Shown: positions 26,647-34,241 of the stretch, one piece after another
Position numbering within the stretch: the stretch's first letter is position 1
Layout of the letters: every line of letters begins with the position of its first letter
Source: Amnibacterium setariae
GTDB taxonomy: Bacteria > Actinomycetota > Actinomycetes > Actinomycetales > Microbacteriaceae
Assembly: GCF_003581425.1 (NCBI RefSeq)
Contig: NZ_QXTG01000003.1
Coordinates: 186,293 to 250,292, forward strand
Direction: 5' to 3'
Length of the DNA stretch: 64,000 nucleotides
Notes under the pieces: generated by a model
Told to the model about the DNA's origin: nothing
Databases searched by the model: none
What the model saw: the letters and a program-made list of their open reading frames with translations, nothing else
Made by a program: the position numbers and the translations under genes

Positions 26647-27339
26647 ATGTCGACGATCACCGCTGAGAGCGCGACCGACGTCGTGCGGGTGGCCGTCGTG
26701 GACGACCACGAGTCCGTGCGGCTCGGCCTGCTGGCCGCGTGCATGCGCGAGGGCTACCAGTTCGTCGACGAGGGCGCGACCGTGGCGGAGCTGATCGGGC
26801 GCCTCGGCGGCCGCGAGGTCGACGTCGTCGTGCTCGACCTGTCGCTCGGCGACGGCGTCAGCATCACCGACAACGTGAAGGCGATCCAGGCCACCGGCGC
26901 CGGCGTGCTGATCCACTCGATCGCCGACCGCGCCGCCGGCATCCGCGAGGCGCTCGCCGCCGGTGCGGCCGGTGTCATCCCGAAGTCCGCCGCGACCGCG
27001 GTCGTCATGGCCGCGATCCGCAGCGTGGCGTCCGGCCAGGTGCTGAACAACCTCGAGTGGGCCACCGCGATCGACGCGGACGTCGAGTTCGCGAAGGCGC
27101 AGCTGGGCCGCCGTGAGCGCGACGTGCTGAACCTGTACGCCTCGGGCCTGCCGCTGCGGATGGTCGCGGAGCAGCTCGGCATCGCGCCCTCGACCGTGCG
27201 GGAGTACCTCGACCGGATCCGCGTGAAGTACGTCGAGGTCGGGCGCCCGGCGCCGACGAAGGTCGACCTGCTGCGGCGGGCGGTCGAGGACGGCATCCTG
27301 CCGGGGCTCGACCCCGACGCCCCCGTCCATGACGACTGA
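26647..27339 (+). CDS. NarL/LuxR-family response regulator, cassette 2
   Basis: Second response regulator, 230 residues, nearly the same as cassette 1: phosphoacceptor Asp64 in VVVLDLSLGDG and an identical DNA-recognition region (APSTVREYLDRI). Differences are few and conservative (for example Thr for Asn near 45, Gln for Ala near 132). Codons differ at many synonymous sites, so this is an old duplication held by selection rather than a fresh copy. ATG with GGAAGGAG. It ends in the same PVHDD tail over the kinase start. Confidence 0.93.
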   Translation: MSTITAESATDVVRVAVVDDHESVRLGLLAACMREGYQFVDEGATVAELIGRLGGREVDVVVLDLSLGDGVSITDNVKAIQATGAGVLIHSIADRAAGIREALAAGAAGVIPKSAATAVVMAAIRSVASGQVLNNLEWATAIDADVEFAKAQLGRRERDVLNLYASGLPLRMVAEQLGIAPSTVREYLDRIRVKYVEVGRPAPTKVDLLRRAVEDGILPGLDPDAPVHDD

Positions 27340-28582
27340 CGGCCGGGGGCGCGACCTCGCGGCCCGCATGGGGCTCGCGCCGATCGGCACGCGGCGCATC
27401 GAGATGCTCCTGGCCGGCATGGTCAGCACCTTCGGGCTCCTGTTCTCGGCGATCACGCTCGAGGCGCTCGTCCAGAACGCCGGCGAGACGAACCTGCTCG
27501 TCGGGGCGGCCCTCGCGGTCGCGGTCTACGGCGCGGTCCTGATGGCGGCGCTCTCCGCCCTGCTGCACCAGTGGACCCGGCCCGTCTTCCTCGCCGTCGG
27601 CATCGTCTACCTCCTCGCGCTCGCGGTCTGGCCCCTGGCCGTCCCCGGCCGGTACGAGGGTCAGGACGCGCCCTGGCTCTTCGCGCTCGCCGGCGTGCCG
27701 TCCGCGCTGATGGTGGTGGCCGCGAGCTGGCCCGTCGCCGTCGCCTACGTGCTCACCGCGACCGTCGCGGTCGGCGCCCTGCGCCTCTCGCCCTCCGGCG
27801 GCGCGGTCACCGGCTCCACCGCGGTGCTCGACGCGCTCGGCGTCGCCGAGGTCGGGTTCGGCCTGCTGCTCGTCGTGTCCGCCGTGCGACGCGCGGCCCG
27901 CAACGTCGACACCGCGCAGGGGACCGCGCTCAGCCGGTACGCCGACGCGCGCATCGACGAGGCGACCGAGTCGGAGCGGACCCGCACGGACGCGCTCGTG
28001 CACGACTCCGTGCTCACCACCTTCCTCTCCGCCGCCGCGGCGCACACGCCCGAGGGCCGGGCCCTGGCCGCGCGGATGGCCGTGCACACCATGAAGGTGC
28101 TCTCGCGCGCGACCGTCGCCTCCTCGATCGGCCCCAAGGTGCCGGTGAGCGACCTGCTGGAGCGCATCCGCGACGACGCCGGCGCCGTCGCGGACTCGTT
28201 CGACTTCGCGGCGCAGGACGTCGCCGGCCGGGTGGTGCCCGAGAACGTCGCCGACGCGATCGTGTCCGCGGCCGTGCAGGCGATGACGAACAGCGTCAAG
28301 CACGCGGGCGGGCCGGAGGTGCCGCGTTCGGTGCTCGTGGCGGGCGGGGAGGGCGACGCCGTCCGCGTGCTCGTCGAGGACCGCGGGCGCGGCTTCGACC
28401 CCGCGAAGGTCGCGTCCGAGCGCCTCGGCCTCCGCGTTTCCATCATCGAGCGGATGAGCCGCGTCAGCGGCGCCGTCGACCTCACCACCGCCCTCGGCGA
28501 GGGCACCGTGTTCACGCTGTCCTGGCCCGCCGCCGCGAAGGCGCCCGTCGCCGCGGACGCCGACGAGGCGGTGCTCGCGTGA
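27329..28582 (+). CDS. Membrane histidine kinase, cassette 2
   Basis: Sensor kinase of 417 residues with about six hydrophobic segments up to residue 185. Phosphorylatable His225 lies in ERTRTDALVHDSVLTTF. Unlike the first kinase, the ATPase domain is complete: Asn321 in AMTNSVKHAG, DRGRGF at 351-356 and RLGLRVSI at 365-372. The sensor part shows little similarity to that of kinase 1, so the two probably respond to different signals. It likely phosphorylates its own regulator and, given their identity, the cassette 1 regulator as well. Confidence 0.92.
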   Translation: MTTDGRGRDLAARMGLAPIGTRRIEMLLAGMVSTFGLLFSAITLEALVQNAGETNLLVGAALAVAVYGAVLMAALSALLHQWTRPVFLAVGIVYLLALAVWPLAVPGRYEGQDAPWLFALAGVPSALMVVAASWPVAVAYVLTATVAVGALRLSPSGGAVTGSTAVLDALGVAEVGFGLLLVVSAVRRAARNVDTAQGTALSRYADARIDEATESERTRTDALVHDSVLTTFLSAAAAHTPEGRALAARMAVHTMKVLSRATVASSIGPKVPVSDLLERIRDDAGAVADSFDFAAQDVAGRVVPENVADAIVSAAVQAMTNSVKHAGGPEVPRSVLVAGGEGDAVRVLVEDRGRGFDPAKVASERLGLRVSIIERMSRVSGAVDLTTALGEGTVFTLSWPAAAKAPVAADADEAVLA

Positions 28583-29601
28583 TCCCGCTCCCGCGCGTCC
28601 TGCTCGCGCTGCTCGCCGCCGGCGTCGCCGCCTGCACCATCACGAACGGCGTGCTCTCCCTGCCGGAGGCGCGGCACCCGGTCCGGGTCGAGGTCGCGAT
28701 CGGCCTCTACGTGGTCGCGTTCGTGCTGACGATGCTCGATCGCCGCCCGATCCTCAACGGGCTGCTGTCCGGCCTGAACGCCGGCGTCTGCTTCGCGATG
28801 GCGCTGCTGTGCGCGAGCGGGCTCGAGTCGGACCGGACCGCGGGCGACGAGCACTGGTACATCGCCGCCGCCGGCTGCCTCCTCGTCCTCACGATGGTGC
28901 GCCGCCGACCCGCCCACGCGTGGATCGGCACCGCGCTCGTCGCCGCGCAGACGCTGCTCTGGGCGGGCCCGGAGGGCGTCCTGGACCTCGGCGTCGCGAC
29001 GATGGCGCTCTGGGTGGCGGCGGCCTACTTCGGCATCCGCTCGCTCTCGCACGCGATGCGCGACATCCAGCAGTTCGCCCGGTCGGAGCGCGAGGCCGTC
29101 GAGTGGCAGGCCGCGCAGGACGCGCACCACTTCGAGCGCCAGGTCCGCCTGACGCAGACGAGCCGCGTCGCCATGCCGATGCTGCGCCACATCGCCGACG
29201 TCGACGGCGACCTCGACGAGGACGCGAAGCAGGAGTGCCGCGTGCTCGAGCAGACGATCCGCGACGAGATCCGCGGTCGCCGGCTTCTGAACGAGGCGCT
29301 GCGCGACCAGGTGATCGAGCACCGGCGCCGCGGGGCCTTCGTGCAGGTGCTCGACGACGGCGGCCTCGACGACGTCGACCCCGAGCTGATGGAGCCGATC
29401 CTCGACGAGGTGGCCGCGAAGCTGGCGCAGGTGCGCTCCGACCGGATCATCATCCGCACGGCGCCGCGGGGCTCCGACAAGTCCGTCACGGTCGTCGCGA
29501 TCACCATCGACGAGACCGCCGCCGCCCTCGGCCTCGAGGACGAGGGCGAGGAGGTCGACCTCTGGCTCGAGCTCCCGCGCCCGATCCCGGCCGGCGTCTG
29601 A
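28579..29601 (+). CDS. Conserved membrane protein of the signalling cassette, copy 2
   Basis: Paralogue of the protein at 25519, 340 residues, with six hydrophobic segments and the same cytoplasmic domain (WQAAQDAHHFERQVRL, CRVLEQTIRDEIRGRRLL, HRRRGAFVQVLDDGG). The membrane part is clearly more diverged than the cytoplasmic part, again suggesting different inputs and shared output. GTG start overlapping the kinase stop. Its last codons (DLWLELPRP plus tail and stop) are the first unit of a 182-base tandem repeat that continues downstream. Function unknown. Confidence 0.75.
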   Translation: MIPLPRVLLALLAAGVAACTITNGVLSLPEARHPVRVEVAIGLYVVAFVLTMLDRRPILNGLLSGLNAGVCFAMALLCASGLESDRTAGDEHWYIAAAGCLLVLTMVRRRPAHAWIGTALVAAQTLLWAGPEGVLDLGVATMALWVAAAYFGIRSLSHAMRDIQQFARSEREAVEWQAAQDAHHFERQVRLTQTSRVAMPMLRHIADVDGDLDEDAKQECRVLEQTIRDEIRGRRLLNEALRDQVIEHRRRGAFVQVLDDGGLDDVDPELMEPILDEVAAKLAQVRSDRIIIRTAPRGSDKSVTVVAITIDETAAALGLEDEGEEVDLWLELPRPIPAGV

Positions 29602-29920
29602 CGCCCAGCTCGTCGGTCCGAAGCCTTCTCGCCCGAGTCGTCGGCCGAGTCGCCGGGATGGCCGGGTGGATCACCCGAGCGATCACAGCGCTTCGTTTTG
29701 ACGGTGTTCTGGTCGGAGCGGACCCGCAGCCGCAGATCGACCTCTGGCTCGAGCTCCCGCGCCCGGTCCCGGCCGCGGTCTGACACCCGCTCGTCGGTCC
29801 GAGGTCGCCCGACCCGGGTCGTCGGCTGAGTCGTCGGGATGGCCGGGTGGATCACCCGAGCGATCACAGCGCTTCGTTTTGAAGGTGTTCTGGTGGCAGC
29901 GGACCCGCAGCCGCAGATCG
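29555..29920 (+). repeat. 182-base tandem repeat starting in the end of the membrane-protein gene
   Basis: Two direct copies, from 29555 and 29737, and a truncated start of a third at 29918. Each begins with the DLWLELPRP codons of the preceding gene, runs through a stop and spacer, and ends in GTTTTGAnGGTGTTCTGGT and a CCGCAGATCGA junction. The duplicated tail is an intact coding relic outside the gene. Copies are about 85-90% alike by eye. Confidence 0.8.
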
Positions 29921-30036
29921 ACTCGTGACCAGAACACCTTCAAAACGCAGACACGCGCATCGGCCGGAACACGAGCCGGCCATCCCGAGGACCCGGCCCA
30001 CGACTCGGGTCGAGCCGCCTCGGACCGACGCGCAGG
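29779..30036. repeat. Large imperfect inverted repeat in the intergenic region
   Basis: The end of the second tandem unit (29779-29894) is matched by an inverted copy (29928-30036). The inner arms 29875-29894 and 29928-29947 are perfect over 20 bases; the outer part is roughly 80% matched. No gene is seen in 29602-30362. Transcribed, it would fold into a long hairpin. Its function is unknown. Confidence 0.75.
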
Positions 30037-30075
30037 AACCTCGAGCAAAGCCGTAACAGGCCCGGGAACAGGAGA

Positions 30076-30103
30076 AGGGCCCGGCCTCCCCAGACCGGGC
30101 CCT
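30076..30103. terminator. Hairpin in the intergenic region after the signalling cassettes
   Basis: A perfect 9-bp stem (30076-30084 with 30095-30103) and a 10-base loop. It could end transcription from the cassettes or from accE on the other strand. Bases 30104-30340 hold nothing I can assign. Confidence 0.5.
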
Positions 30104-30341
30104 GTGCACCCCCGAGTCGGCGGGACAACCCGAAAACATCCCGCTTCCTGTCCGGGCAGCCGAGTTACCCGACTCGGCTCTCGCCCGGGGCGACGCATCC
30201 GTGGGTCGGCTGCGCGCTTGGTGCTACCAGTGTGCGGGATTCCCAGCAGATGCACAGTCGGCCGAATGGAGGACTTTCGGGGTACAAATTCGGACCGACC
30301 TGTTCACTGATCGCCGGATCTGCACCCCTTCGGGGGCCGCG

Positions 30342-30357
30342 GGCGCCGAAAGGCGCC
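30342..30357 (-). terminator. Short hairpin after accE
   Basis: GGCGCC arms around a GAAA loop, 5 bases beyond the accE stop. The 6-bp stem is short, so the call is weak. Confidence 0.35.
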
Positions 30358-30362
30358 GCTGA

Positions 30363-30578
30363 TCAGCGGTCCCGCCAGTCCTTCTCGACCGGCCACGGAC
30401 CCCGGAGCGAGCGGCTCGTCCGCTCCCAGTTCGACCGCACGGGCTCGTTCGGCAGCGGCGTGGCCGAGACGGCGCGCTCGAGCAGCAGCCCGCTGACGAG
30501 CGCGGTGATCGCCGCGGTCTCCTCGTCGGTGGGGGAGCCGGAGACGATCCGGATCGGCAGGGGCTCGGCGTCGGTCAC
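30363..30578 (-). CDS. accE: Acyl-CoA carboxylase epsilon subunit
   Basis: Small accessory subunit of actinobacterial acyl-CoA carboxylases, 71 residues, that links the alpha and beta subunits. The start [20 protein letters not shown] matches the family, and the end keeps the usual basic, Trp-containing tail ([15 protein letters not shown]). The GTG overlaps the accD stop as GTGA. It is too short and variable to identify by length alone; the position directly after accD decides it. Confidence 0.88.
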   Translation of the reverse strand: MTDAEPLPIRIVSGSPTDEETAAITALVSGLLLERAVSATPLPNEPVRSNWERTSRSLRGPWPVEKDWRDR

Positions 30579-32176
30579 AGCGGGATGTTCCCGTGCTTCT
30601 TCGGCGGCAGCGACGCCCGCTTCGTCTTGAGCGCCCGCAGCGCCTTGATGACCGTGATCCGCGTCGACGCCGGCTCGATGACGCCGTCGAGCTCGCCGCG
30701 CTCCGCCGCGAGGAACGGGCTCGCGACGTTGTAGGTGTACTCGTTCGCGAGCCGGGTCCGCACGGCGTCGACGTCCTCGCCGGCCGCCTCCGCCTTCCGG
30801 ATCTCCCCGCGGTACAGGATGTTGACGGCGCCCTGGCCGCCCATCACGGCGATCTCCGCGGTCGGCCAGGCGTAGTTGAGGTCCGCGCCGAGCTGCTTCG
30901 AGCCCATGACGATGTAGGCGCCGCCGTAGGCCTTGCGCGTGATGATCGTGACGAGCGGCACGGTCGCCTCCGCGTAGGCGTACAGCAGCTTCGCGCCGCG
31001 GCGGATGACGCCGGTCCACTCCTGGTCCGTGCCGGGCAGGTACCCCGGCACGTCGACCAGCGTGATGATCGGCAGCGAGAACGAGTCGCAGAACCGCACG
31101 AACCGGGCGGCCTTCTCGCCCGCGTCGATGTTCAGCGTGCCCGCCATCGCGGAGGGCTGGTTCGCGATGATGCCGACGCTGCGGCCCTCGATCCGGCCGA
31201 AGCCGACCACGATGTTCGGCGCGAACAGCGGCTGGGTCTCGAGGAAGTCGCCGTCGTCGACGATCGTCTCGATGACCTCGTGCACGTCGTACGGCTGGTT
31301 CGGGCTGTCCGGGATCAGCGTGTTCAGCCGGCGGTCGTCGTCGGTGATCTCGAGCGCGGCCTGCGAGCTGTAGACGGGGGCGTCCGCGAGGTTGTTGTCC
31401 GGCAGGAAGCCGAGCAGGGTGCGGGCGTAGTCGAGCGCGTCGTCCTCGTCGGAGGCGAGGTAGTGCGCGACGCCGGAGCGCGTGTTGTGCGTGAGCGCGC
31501 CGCCGAGGTCCTCCATGCCGACGTCCTCGCCCGTCACGGTCTTGATGACGTCGGGGCCGGTGACGAACATCTGGCTGGTCTTGTCGACCATGATCACGAA
31601 GTCGGTGAGGGCGGGGGAGTAGACGGCGCCGCCCGCGGCCGGCCCCATCACGATCGAGATCTGCGGGATCACCCCCGACGCCGCGGTGTTCCGCCGGAAG
31701 ATCTCGCCGTACTTGCCGAGTGCGACGACCCCCTCCTGGATGCGGGCGCCGCCGGAGTCGAGGATCCCGATGATCGGGACGCCCGTCTTCAGGGCGTGGT
31801 CCATGACCTTGATGATCTTCTCGCCGGCGACCTCGCCGAGGGAGCCGCCGAAGATCGTGAAGTCCTGGCTGTAGACCGCGACCGGCCGGTTGTGGATCGT
31901 GCCGAGCCCGGTGACGACCGCGTCGCCGTAGGGGCGCTTCGCGTCCATGCCGAAGGCGGTGGTGCGGTGGCGCACGAACTCGTCGAGCTCGACGAAGCTG
32001 CCGTGGTCGAGCAGCTGCTCGATGCGCTCCCGGGCGGTCTTCTTGCCCTTCGCGTGCTGCTTCTCGATCGCGGCCGCGCCGCTGGCGGTCACCGCCTCGT
32101 GGTAGCGGTCCCGGAGGTCGGCGAGGCGTTCGGCCGTCGTCACGTTCGTGATCGCAGGCCCGGAGGAGTCCGTCAC
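30575..32176 (-). CDS. accD: Acyl-CoA carboxylase beta subunit (carboxyltransferase)
   Basis: Carboxyltransferase of 533 residues that moves CO2 from biotin to an acyl-CoA, probably propionyl- or acetyl-CoA (AccD5/PccB type). Crotonase-fold halves are visible: [12 protein letters not shown] in the first, with [17 protein letters not shown] making an oxyanion hole, and [11 protein letters not shown] with the second oxyanion region near residue 420. GTG start, likely leaderless. It diverges from birA, whose product loads biotin on the alpha subunit. Substrate cannot be fixed from sequence here. Confidence 0.94.
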   Translation of the reverse strand: MTDSSGPAITNVTTAERLADLRDRYHEAVTASGAAAIEKQHAKGKKTARERIEQLLDHGSFVELDEFVRHRTTAFGMDAKRPYGDAVVTGLGTIHNRPVAVYSQDFTIFGGSLGEVAGEKIIKVMDHALKTGVPIIGILDSGGARIQEGVVALGKYGEIFRRNTAASGVIPQISIVMGPAAGGAVYSPALTDFVIMVDKTSQMFVTGPDVIKTVTGEDVGMEDLGGALTHNTRSGVAHYLASDEDDALDYARTLLGFLPDNNLADAPVYSSQAALEITDDDRRLNTLIPDSPNQPYDVHEVIETIVDDGDFLETQPLFAPNIVVGFGRIEGRSVGIIANQPSAMAGTLNIDAGEKAARFVRFCDSFSLPIITLVDVPGYLPGTDQEWTGVIRRGAKLLYAYAEATVPLVTIITRKAYGGAYIVMGSKQLGADLNYAWPTAEIAVMGGQGAVNILYRGEIRKAEAAGEDVDAVRTRLANEYTYNVASPFLAAERGELDGVIEPASTRITVIKALRALKTKRASLPPKKHGNIPL

Positions 32177-32184
32177 GGGGAGCG

Positions 32185-32190
32185 AGCCTA
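32185..32190 (-). promoter_or_regulatory. Leaderless -10 box of accD-accE
   Basis: On the minus strand TAGGCT ends 8 bases before the accD GTG. Confidence 0.6.
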
Positions 32191-32225
32191 GCCTCGGCGC
32201 TCCGCCGCGGCGTCGGCGGCCGCCC

Positions 32226-32231
32226 TAGCCT
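32226..32231 (+). promoter_or_regulatory. Leaderless -10 box of birA
   Basis: TAGCCT ends 7 bases before the birA GTG. The accD and birA boxes lie back to back in a 62-base divergent gap. Confidence 0.6.
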
Positions 32232-32238
32232 GCCTCGG

Positions 32239-33033
32239 GTGGAACTGCCCCGCGCCGCCGCCCTCGTCGCCCGCCTCGAGGTCCTCGACGAGGTCGGGTC
32301 GACGAACACCGAGCTCGTCCGGCTCGTCGCCGCCGACCCCGAGGCGTGGCCCGCGCCCGCGGTGCTCGCGACCGACGCGCAGACCGCGGGGCGAGGTCGG
32401 CTCGGCCGCGCCTGGAGCGCGCCCGCCGGCGGCTCGCTCGCCGTCTCCGTCCTGCTGCGACCGGCCGTGCCGCGCGCGCGGCTCGGCTGGCTGTCGCTCG
32501 CGGCCGGCACCGCGATGGCGCAGGCGCTCGGCGGGCTCGGCGTCGCCGCCCGCGCGAAGTGGCCGAACGACGTGCTGATCGACGGGCGGAAGGTGTGCGG
32601 GGTCCTCGCGGAGGCGCTGCCGGAGCCTTCGAGTGCCGCAGGACGGCGCGGCTCCGGCGTCGTGATCGGCGCCGGCCTCAACCACGCCGCCCGGCGCGAG
32701 GACCTCCCGGTGCCGACCGCGACCTCGCTGGCCGAGGAGGGCGGCCCCGTCGACCCCGACCTCCTCGTGGCGGCGTGGCTCGAGCGGCTGCTGCCGCTCG
32801 TCGCGGCGTTCGAGCGCGCGGGCGGCGACGCGGACGCGAGCGGGCTGCGCGCCGCGGTCCTCGCCGCGAGCGACACGATCGGGCGCCGTGTCCGGGTCAC
32901 CTCGGCGGGCGAGCCGGTCGTGGGGGAGGCCGTCGACATCGACGCGGAGGGGCGGATCCTGGTCGATCGGGGACCGGTCCTCGGCACCGCGGCGTGCGCC
33001 TCCGGCGATGTCGAGCACCTGCGGTATGAATAG
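32239..33033 (+). CDS. birA: Biotin-protein ligase
   Basis: Attaches biotin to the carrier lysine of the carboxylase alpha subunit through biotinyl-AMP. It is 264 residues and starts directly with the catalytic domain, so it lacks the DNA-binding repressor domain of E. coli BirA. STNTELVRL, GRGRLGRAW (biotin/ATP loop) and the catalytic KWPNDVLIDGRKVCGVL are present, with GAGLNHAARRED after them. GTG start, leaderless. The PH-domain gene follows after 3 bases. Confidence 0.94.
   Translation: MELPRAAALVARLEVLDEVGSTNTELVRLVAADPEAWPAPAVLATDAQTAGRGRLGRAWSAPAGGSLAVSVLLRPAVPRARLGWLSLAAGTAMAQALGGLGVAARAKWPNDVLIDGRKVCGVLAEALPEPSSAAGRRGSGVVIGAGLNHAARREDLPVPTATSLAEEGGPVDPDLLVAAWLERLLPLVAAFERAGGDADASGLRAAVLAASDTIGRRVRVTSAGEPVVGEAVDIDAEGRILVDRGPVLGTAACASGDVEHLRYE
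33025..33030 (+). promoter_or_regulatory. Possible leaderless -10 box of the PH-domain gene
   Basis: TATGAA inside the last codons of birA ends 6 bases before the GTG at 33037. The last base is off consensus. Confidence 0.3.
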
Positions 33034-33036
33034 GCC

Positions 33037-33570
33037 GTGTCGGTCGGGGTGGGAGGTGCCGCGCGCGTGCGCACGGAGCGTCGCCCCACGTCGCTGCCGC
33101 CGTCCAGAGAGGCGCCGGAGCAGGTGGTCGTGCGCCTCCGCCGCTCGGGTCGCCACCTCGTCTGGCCCGCGGTGTTCTTCCTCGCCCTGTGCTTCGGCAC
33201 GGGCTACTGGTGGCAGCGGCTGCCGCTCCCGTGGCTGAACACGGCCGTGCCGATCGTCGCCCTGGGGCTGACGGTGCTGCTCTCCGTCCTGCCGCTCGTC
33301 TTCTGGCTGAACCGGGTCACGATCATCACGACCCGCCGCCTGATCGTCACCCAGGGCTTCCTCGTCCGCGAGCGCACCGAGTTCCTGCTGAGCCGCGCCT
33401 CCGACGCGGTGCTCCGCCGCCGCCCGATGCAGCTGCTGAGCGGCAGCGGCGACGTGATCGTCCACGCCGGGGCGGAGGGCACGCTGATCCTCCGCGACGT
33501 GCCGCGCGCCCGGCTCGTGCACCGCGCGATCTCGGAGCTCATCGAGCGGGCGACGCCCGCGTCGGCCTGA
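33037..33570 (+). CDS. Membrane protein with bacterial PH domain
   Basis: Membrane protein of 177 residues. A basic N-terminus leads to two helices (about 44-60 and 67-88), then a C-terminal domain starting LNRVTIITTRRLIVTQGFLV, the pattern of bacterial PH (bPH2) domains. In M. tuberculosis the same position after birA is held by Rv3278c, also a PH-domain protein. Function is unknown; it follows birA by 3 bases and may share its transcript. Confidence 0.8.
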   Translation: MSVGVGGAARVRTERRPTSLPPSREAPEQVVVRLRRSGRHLVWPAVFFLALCFGTGYWWQRLPLPWLNTAVPIVALGLTVLLSVLPLVFWLNRVTIITTRRLIVTQGFLVRERTEFLLSRASDAVLRRRPMQLLSGSGDVIVHAGAEGTLILRDVPRARLVHRAISELIERATPASA

Positions 33571-33621
33571 CCCGCTCGAGGGCCGATCCGGTCGAGGGCT
33601 GATCCGCTGGAGAGCTCCGGC

Positions 33622-34092
33622 CTACTCGACGGGCTCCGGTACGCGCTGCGCCGCCACGCGGTTCCGCCGCGCCGGCGAGTAGACCCAGTGCCGGTAGAGC
33701 AGGAAGCGGATCGCCGAGCCCAGCACGAGACCGACCACGTTCTTCGAGATGTTGTCCGCGAGCAGCGTCGTGAAGCCGAGCAGGTAGTGCGAGACGGCGA
33801 GGCACCCGAGCGCCACGAGCATGCCGAGCACGCTCACGGCGACGAACTCCACGGCCTCCCAGGCGCTGCGCGTGCTGCGGTGCGGTCCGAACGTCCAGTA
33901 CCGGTTCCCGACCCAGTTCGCGATGATCGCGAGGACCGTCGAGATGATGCCCGCCTTGAGCGGGCTGCCCGCGAACGCCGGGGTGAGCCGCAGCAGGGTG
34001 AACGACACGGTGTCGACGACGAAGCCGACGCCGCCGACGAGCGCGAACTTGGTCAGCTGGCGGAGCAGGGCCGACCCGGCGAGTCTCCGCAT
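33622..34092 (-). CDS. GtrA-family membrane protein
   Basis: Small polytopic protein of 156 residues with four membrane segments, matching the GtrA family, some of which are thought to move polyprenyl-linked sugars across the membrane. FALVGGVGFVVDT at the start, then IANWVGNRYWTF and a final FLLYRHWVY, are typical. The ATG has AGGAGG 5 bases upstream. It diverges from purK. The counterpart Rv3277 holds this place in M. tuberculosis. Confidence 0.88.
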   Translation of the reverse strand: MRRLAGSALLRQLTKFALVGGVGFVVDTVSFTLLRLTPAFAGSPLKAGIISTVLAIIANWVGNRYWTFGPHRSTRSAWEAVEFVAVSVLGMLVALGCLAVSHYLLGFTTLLADNISKNVVGLVLGSAIRFLLYRHWVYSPARRNRVAAQRVPEPVE

Positions 34093-34142
34093 GCGCGCCT
34101 CCTGCTCCAGGGTCCGTCGCCCGGTGCGGCGGCCGCCGTCGG

Positions 34143-34148
34143 AGAATA
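34143..34148 (-). promoter_or_regulatory. -10 box of the GtrA gene
   Basis: TATTCT on the minus strand, 50 bases before the ATG, giving a leader with an AGGAGG ribosome-binding site. Confidence 0.5.
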
Positions 34149-34241
34149 GGTCACGTCCCGGGCCGCGCAGGCGCGGCTGCCCCGGAGAACCCGGAGAAGC
34201 CCTGCAACGGGCCTGAACACATGACGAGAAGGAGCGGGCAC

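Noticed and set aside
29602-29783. A possible short gene ending DLWLELPRPVPAAV after the second membrane-protein gene
   Set aside because: It is the repeated tail of that gene inside the 182-base tandem repeat, with no start or promoter of its own.
29555-30036. CRISPR-like array
   Set aside because: Only two full copies of a 182-base unit plus an inverted part; no short regular repeats and no cas genes.
29602-30362. Insertion-sequence remnant
   Set aside because: Repeats are present, but no transposase-like frame and no short target duplication could be seen.
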